This document shows positions 62,178 through 64,000 of a stretch of DNA of 64,000 nt, piece by piece. Origin of the DNA: Gari tellinella (Eukaryota; Mollusca; Bivalvia; Cardiida; Psammobiidae); NCBI GenBank assembly GCA_922989275.2, contig OV277858.1, positions 103,526,794 to 103,590,793 on the forward strand. The letters are read 5' to 3'. Position numbers and translations under genes: made by a program. Every line of letters begins with the position of its first letter. The stretch's first letter is position 1. The notes beneath the pieces were generated by a model. That model was not told the origin of the DNA. It made no database searches and saw only the letters and a program-made list of their open reading frames with translations.

Positions 62178-62606
62178 TTAACCCTTTCACTACCAATGAC
62201 GACACTAAAGCGCGTTTGCAAACAGTTTGGGTCCTGACCAGACGCCGCGTAACCAAACTACAGTGGAGAATCTGTTATTCTTTCCCGTTTAAACGAAACG
62301 AAACGCAAACGCAAAACACTAAACGTAGAAAAGTGCAACTTTTGGACACTTCTGATAATTCATGTTTATCTTGGTGGCAAACTGTTTGGAGCCTGATCAG
62401 ACACCGGGTTACCCGGCGTCTGATCTGGCTCCAAACTGTTTGCAATAGAAAAAATAGTTTTAGCGTAAACGCGTTTATTGGGAAAGAATAGCAGTTTCTC
62501 CACTGTATTTGACAATCGCTTCGGAATTTCGTCAGTCATATTGCTTTTGAAACATATTGCAGACAACAATATTGAAACAGACGACACTGTGGACGTGAAG
62601 GGGTAA
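62178..62606. mobile_element. Family I MITE interrupted by family C (62259-62507)
   Basis: Outer: TTAACCCTTTCACTACCAAT ... GTGAAGGGGTAA with GCAGACAACAATATTGAAAC. Inner family C: TACAGTGGAGAATCTGTTAT ... TTCTCCACTGTA with its own core II. The inner copy follows the loop of the outer element's core II, whose right arm is missing. Confidence 0.82.
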
Positions 62607-62822
62607 ACACTCTCGACAAATTCATCATGAAAGGGTAGAAATAACTAAAACGGACACTGGCTCACCAAAACACTGCTAAGAACGAATTATTAAAATGACC
62701 CAAGTGCGTATATCTCAAGAGGTTGAGTAATCAGCAGGAAAGGAGTCAAACTGTTTGCAATGGGTATACTTGTATAAGCATTTTCTCTCCGGTACAGCTT
62801 GTTTTTCCAGAATTTATCAATA

Positions 62823-63190
62823 TACAACGCTCCCTCTCTTCAATGACACCTAATTGGAGACAAATATAGTGTGCGTTGTTCGGAGGGAGTCGTTATATAG
62901 GGAGGAAAACTGGCTTACATTTGCAAACAGCTTGAATCTAGATCAGACGTCGCGTGACGCGGCGTCTGATTTGGGATTCAATCTGTTTGTCACTCTTCAT
63001 TAAAAAGAATCTGTCAAAATGTTCACTATGTAACTTTGAAAAAACAACACCAGCAGACGACAATTTTATGCAGACGACATTGCAGCATTAATGCGTTACA
63101 CATAAATGTCATTTTTAGGGAACTGCGGCAAGGGTCGTTGTAAGGAGGGAGTCGTTGTTGGTAGGGCCATTGTAGAGAGGGAGCATAGTA
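62823..63190. mobile_element. Family E MITE
   Basis: TACAACGCTCCCTCTCTTCA at the left, TAGAGAGGGAGCATAGTA at the right. Core centre GACGTCGCGTGACGCGGCGTC. Confidence 0.88.
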
Positions 63191-63201
63191 CATGTAATGT
63201 T

Positions 63202-63701
63202 TACAATGGAGAAAAACGTTATTCTTTCCTGTTTAACTCTTTGAACCCTAGTCCCGCATATAGGCGTGCTTTTCAAACAGTGTACATGTGAATAGTACAC
63301 ATGTCCTATGCAAACAGTGAAGACCGAGATCAGAGGGCTCCGAAAGGAGCCCTCTGATCAGGGTCTTCACTGTTTGTCACAATGCCAAACATGGACAAAA
63401 TCAGCCCTTAAAAGTCAGAAATGGACTATTCTAAAATGGAAACTGGAATTGTCCATTTAAAGTTTCAGGGAGGAAAGAGTTAAACACAAACAAAACGTAA
63501 ATGCATTGCAATAAAATGGATAAAGTATCACTCGTTTGTGAACATTTTAATGATTTATCTTAATCTGAGTTGCAAACAGTTTGGAGCCTGATCAGATGCC
63601 GGGTAATTCGGTCTGACCTGGCTCCAAACTGTTTTCAATGGAAATAATAGTTTTTAGCGTAAACCCGTTTACTGGGAATGAATAACCGTCTTCTCACTGT
63701 A
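63202..63701. mobile_element. Family C MITE interrupted by family D (63237-63479)
   Basis: Outer: TACAATGGAGAAAAACGTTA ... CGTCTTCTCACTGTA. Inner family D CTCTTTGAACCCTAGTC ... GGAGGAAAGAG is flanked by TTAA at 63233-63236 and 63480-63483, within the outer element's GTTTAAAC motif. Confidence 0.92.
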
Positions 63702-64000
63702 TGAGGTTTCCTTCGAGGTAGAATAAAGATAAACATTTGTCTATCAACATTACAAAACTGACAAAACTCCACAGTTGTAACTTCAAAATCAGGATAGAGT
63801 TCTATGAATGTTGAAGTATGACTTGTCATAAAAGAGGGCTTTAATTTGCAGTTTAAATATTATACAGTTAAAAAACTTAACAAAAACATACATAATAGAG
63901 AGACATTTTTGATTTTTAATAAAAATGTAGTTTTTTGGTGGATTTACTTTTTCCCGTCTGCTTTAACACTGAGGAATTGTCGATACGTGTGTCAAACCGT
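63702..64000. other. Window end, nothing recognised
   Basis: AT-rich sequence without recognisable MITE ends or coding region. Confidence 0.35.

Overview
The window looks like a piece of nuclear genome from a bivalve mollusc, possibly a venerid clam (species inferred, not proven). The reasons are two split eukaryotic genes with ordinary GT-AG introns, a tRNA-derived SINE with the 3' region common in molluscs, long elements with internal 125-170 bp tandem arrays resembling the bivalve 'pearl'/Helitron-related elements, and a very high density of short palindromic DNA transposons (MITEs). No bacterial, viral or CRISPR features were seen.

Two host genes are supported, both on the + strand. The first (1-15234) is the 3' part of a FAM185A-like gene (DUF4097-type beta-rich protein). 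Six coding exons join in one frame and give 222 residues and a stop. The second (25158-44550) is a complete seven-exon EMC3 gene, encoding 258 residues of the ER membrane protein complex insertase subunit. All its exon phases agree. Its first intron is 12.5 kb and is filled with mobile DNA.

Nearly everything else is repeats. I use letters for families defined here: A, D and I are TTAA-flanked (piggyBac-like). B, C and E have ends starting TACAGT and a TA target (Tc1/mariner-like). F, G, H and J are other inverted-repeat families. Two unrelated palindromic cores recur under different terminal repeats. Core I (TTAAAGCAGG...CCTGCTTTAA) occurs in A and B. Core II (GCAAACAGTTTGG...CCAAACTGTTTGC) occurs in C, D, E and I. 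Nested insertions with readable target duplications are frequent.

Layout: 1-15.2 kb holds the FAM185A exons, with introns full of MITEs and one 4.26 kb element inserted across a splice donor. 15.2-25.1 kb is intergenic MITE-rich DNA. 25.1-44.6 kb is EMC3, with four pearl-like elements, a hAT element carrying a decayed transposase fragment, a 413 bp foldback with a 9 bp target duplication, a 5S-rRNA-like sequence and LINE tails. 44.6-50.4 kb is MITE-rich 3' flank. 50.4-55.0 kb is a compound structure containing a giant hairpin with arms of about 0.7 kb. 55-64 kb is MITEs plus a 108 bp higher-order AT-rich array. The two genes have no evident functional link; the biology of this window is mainly that of its transposable elements.
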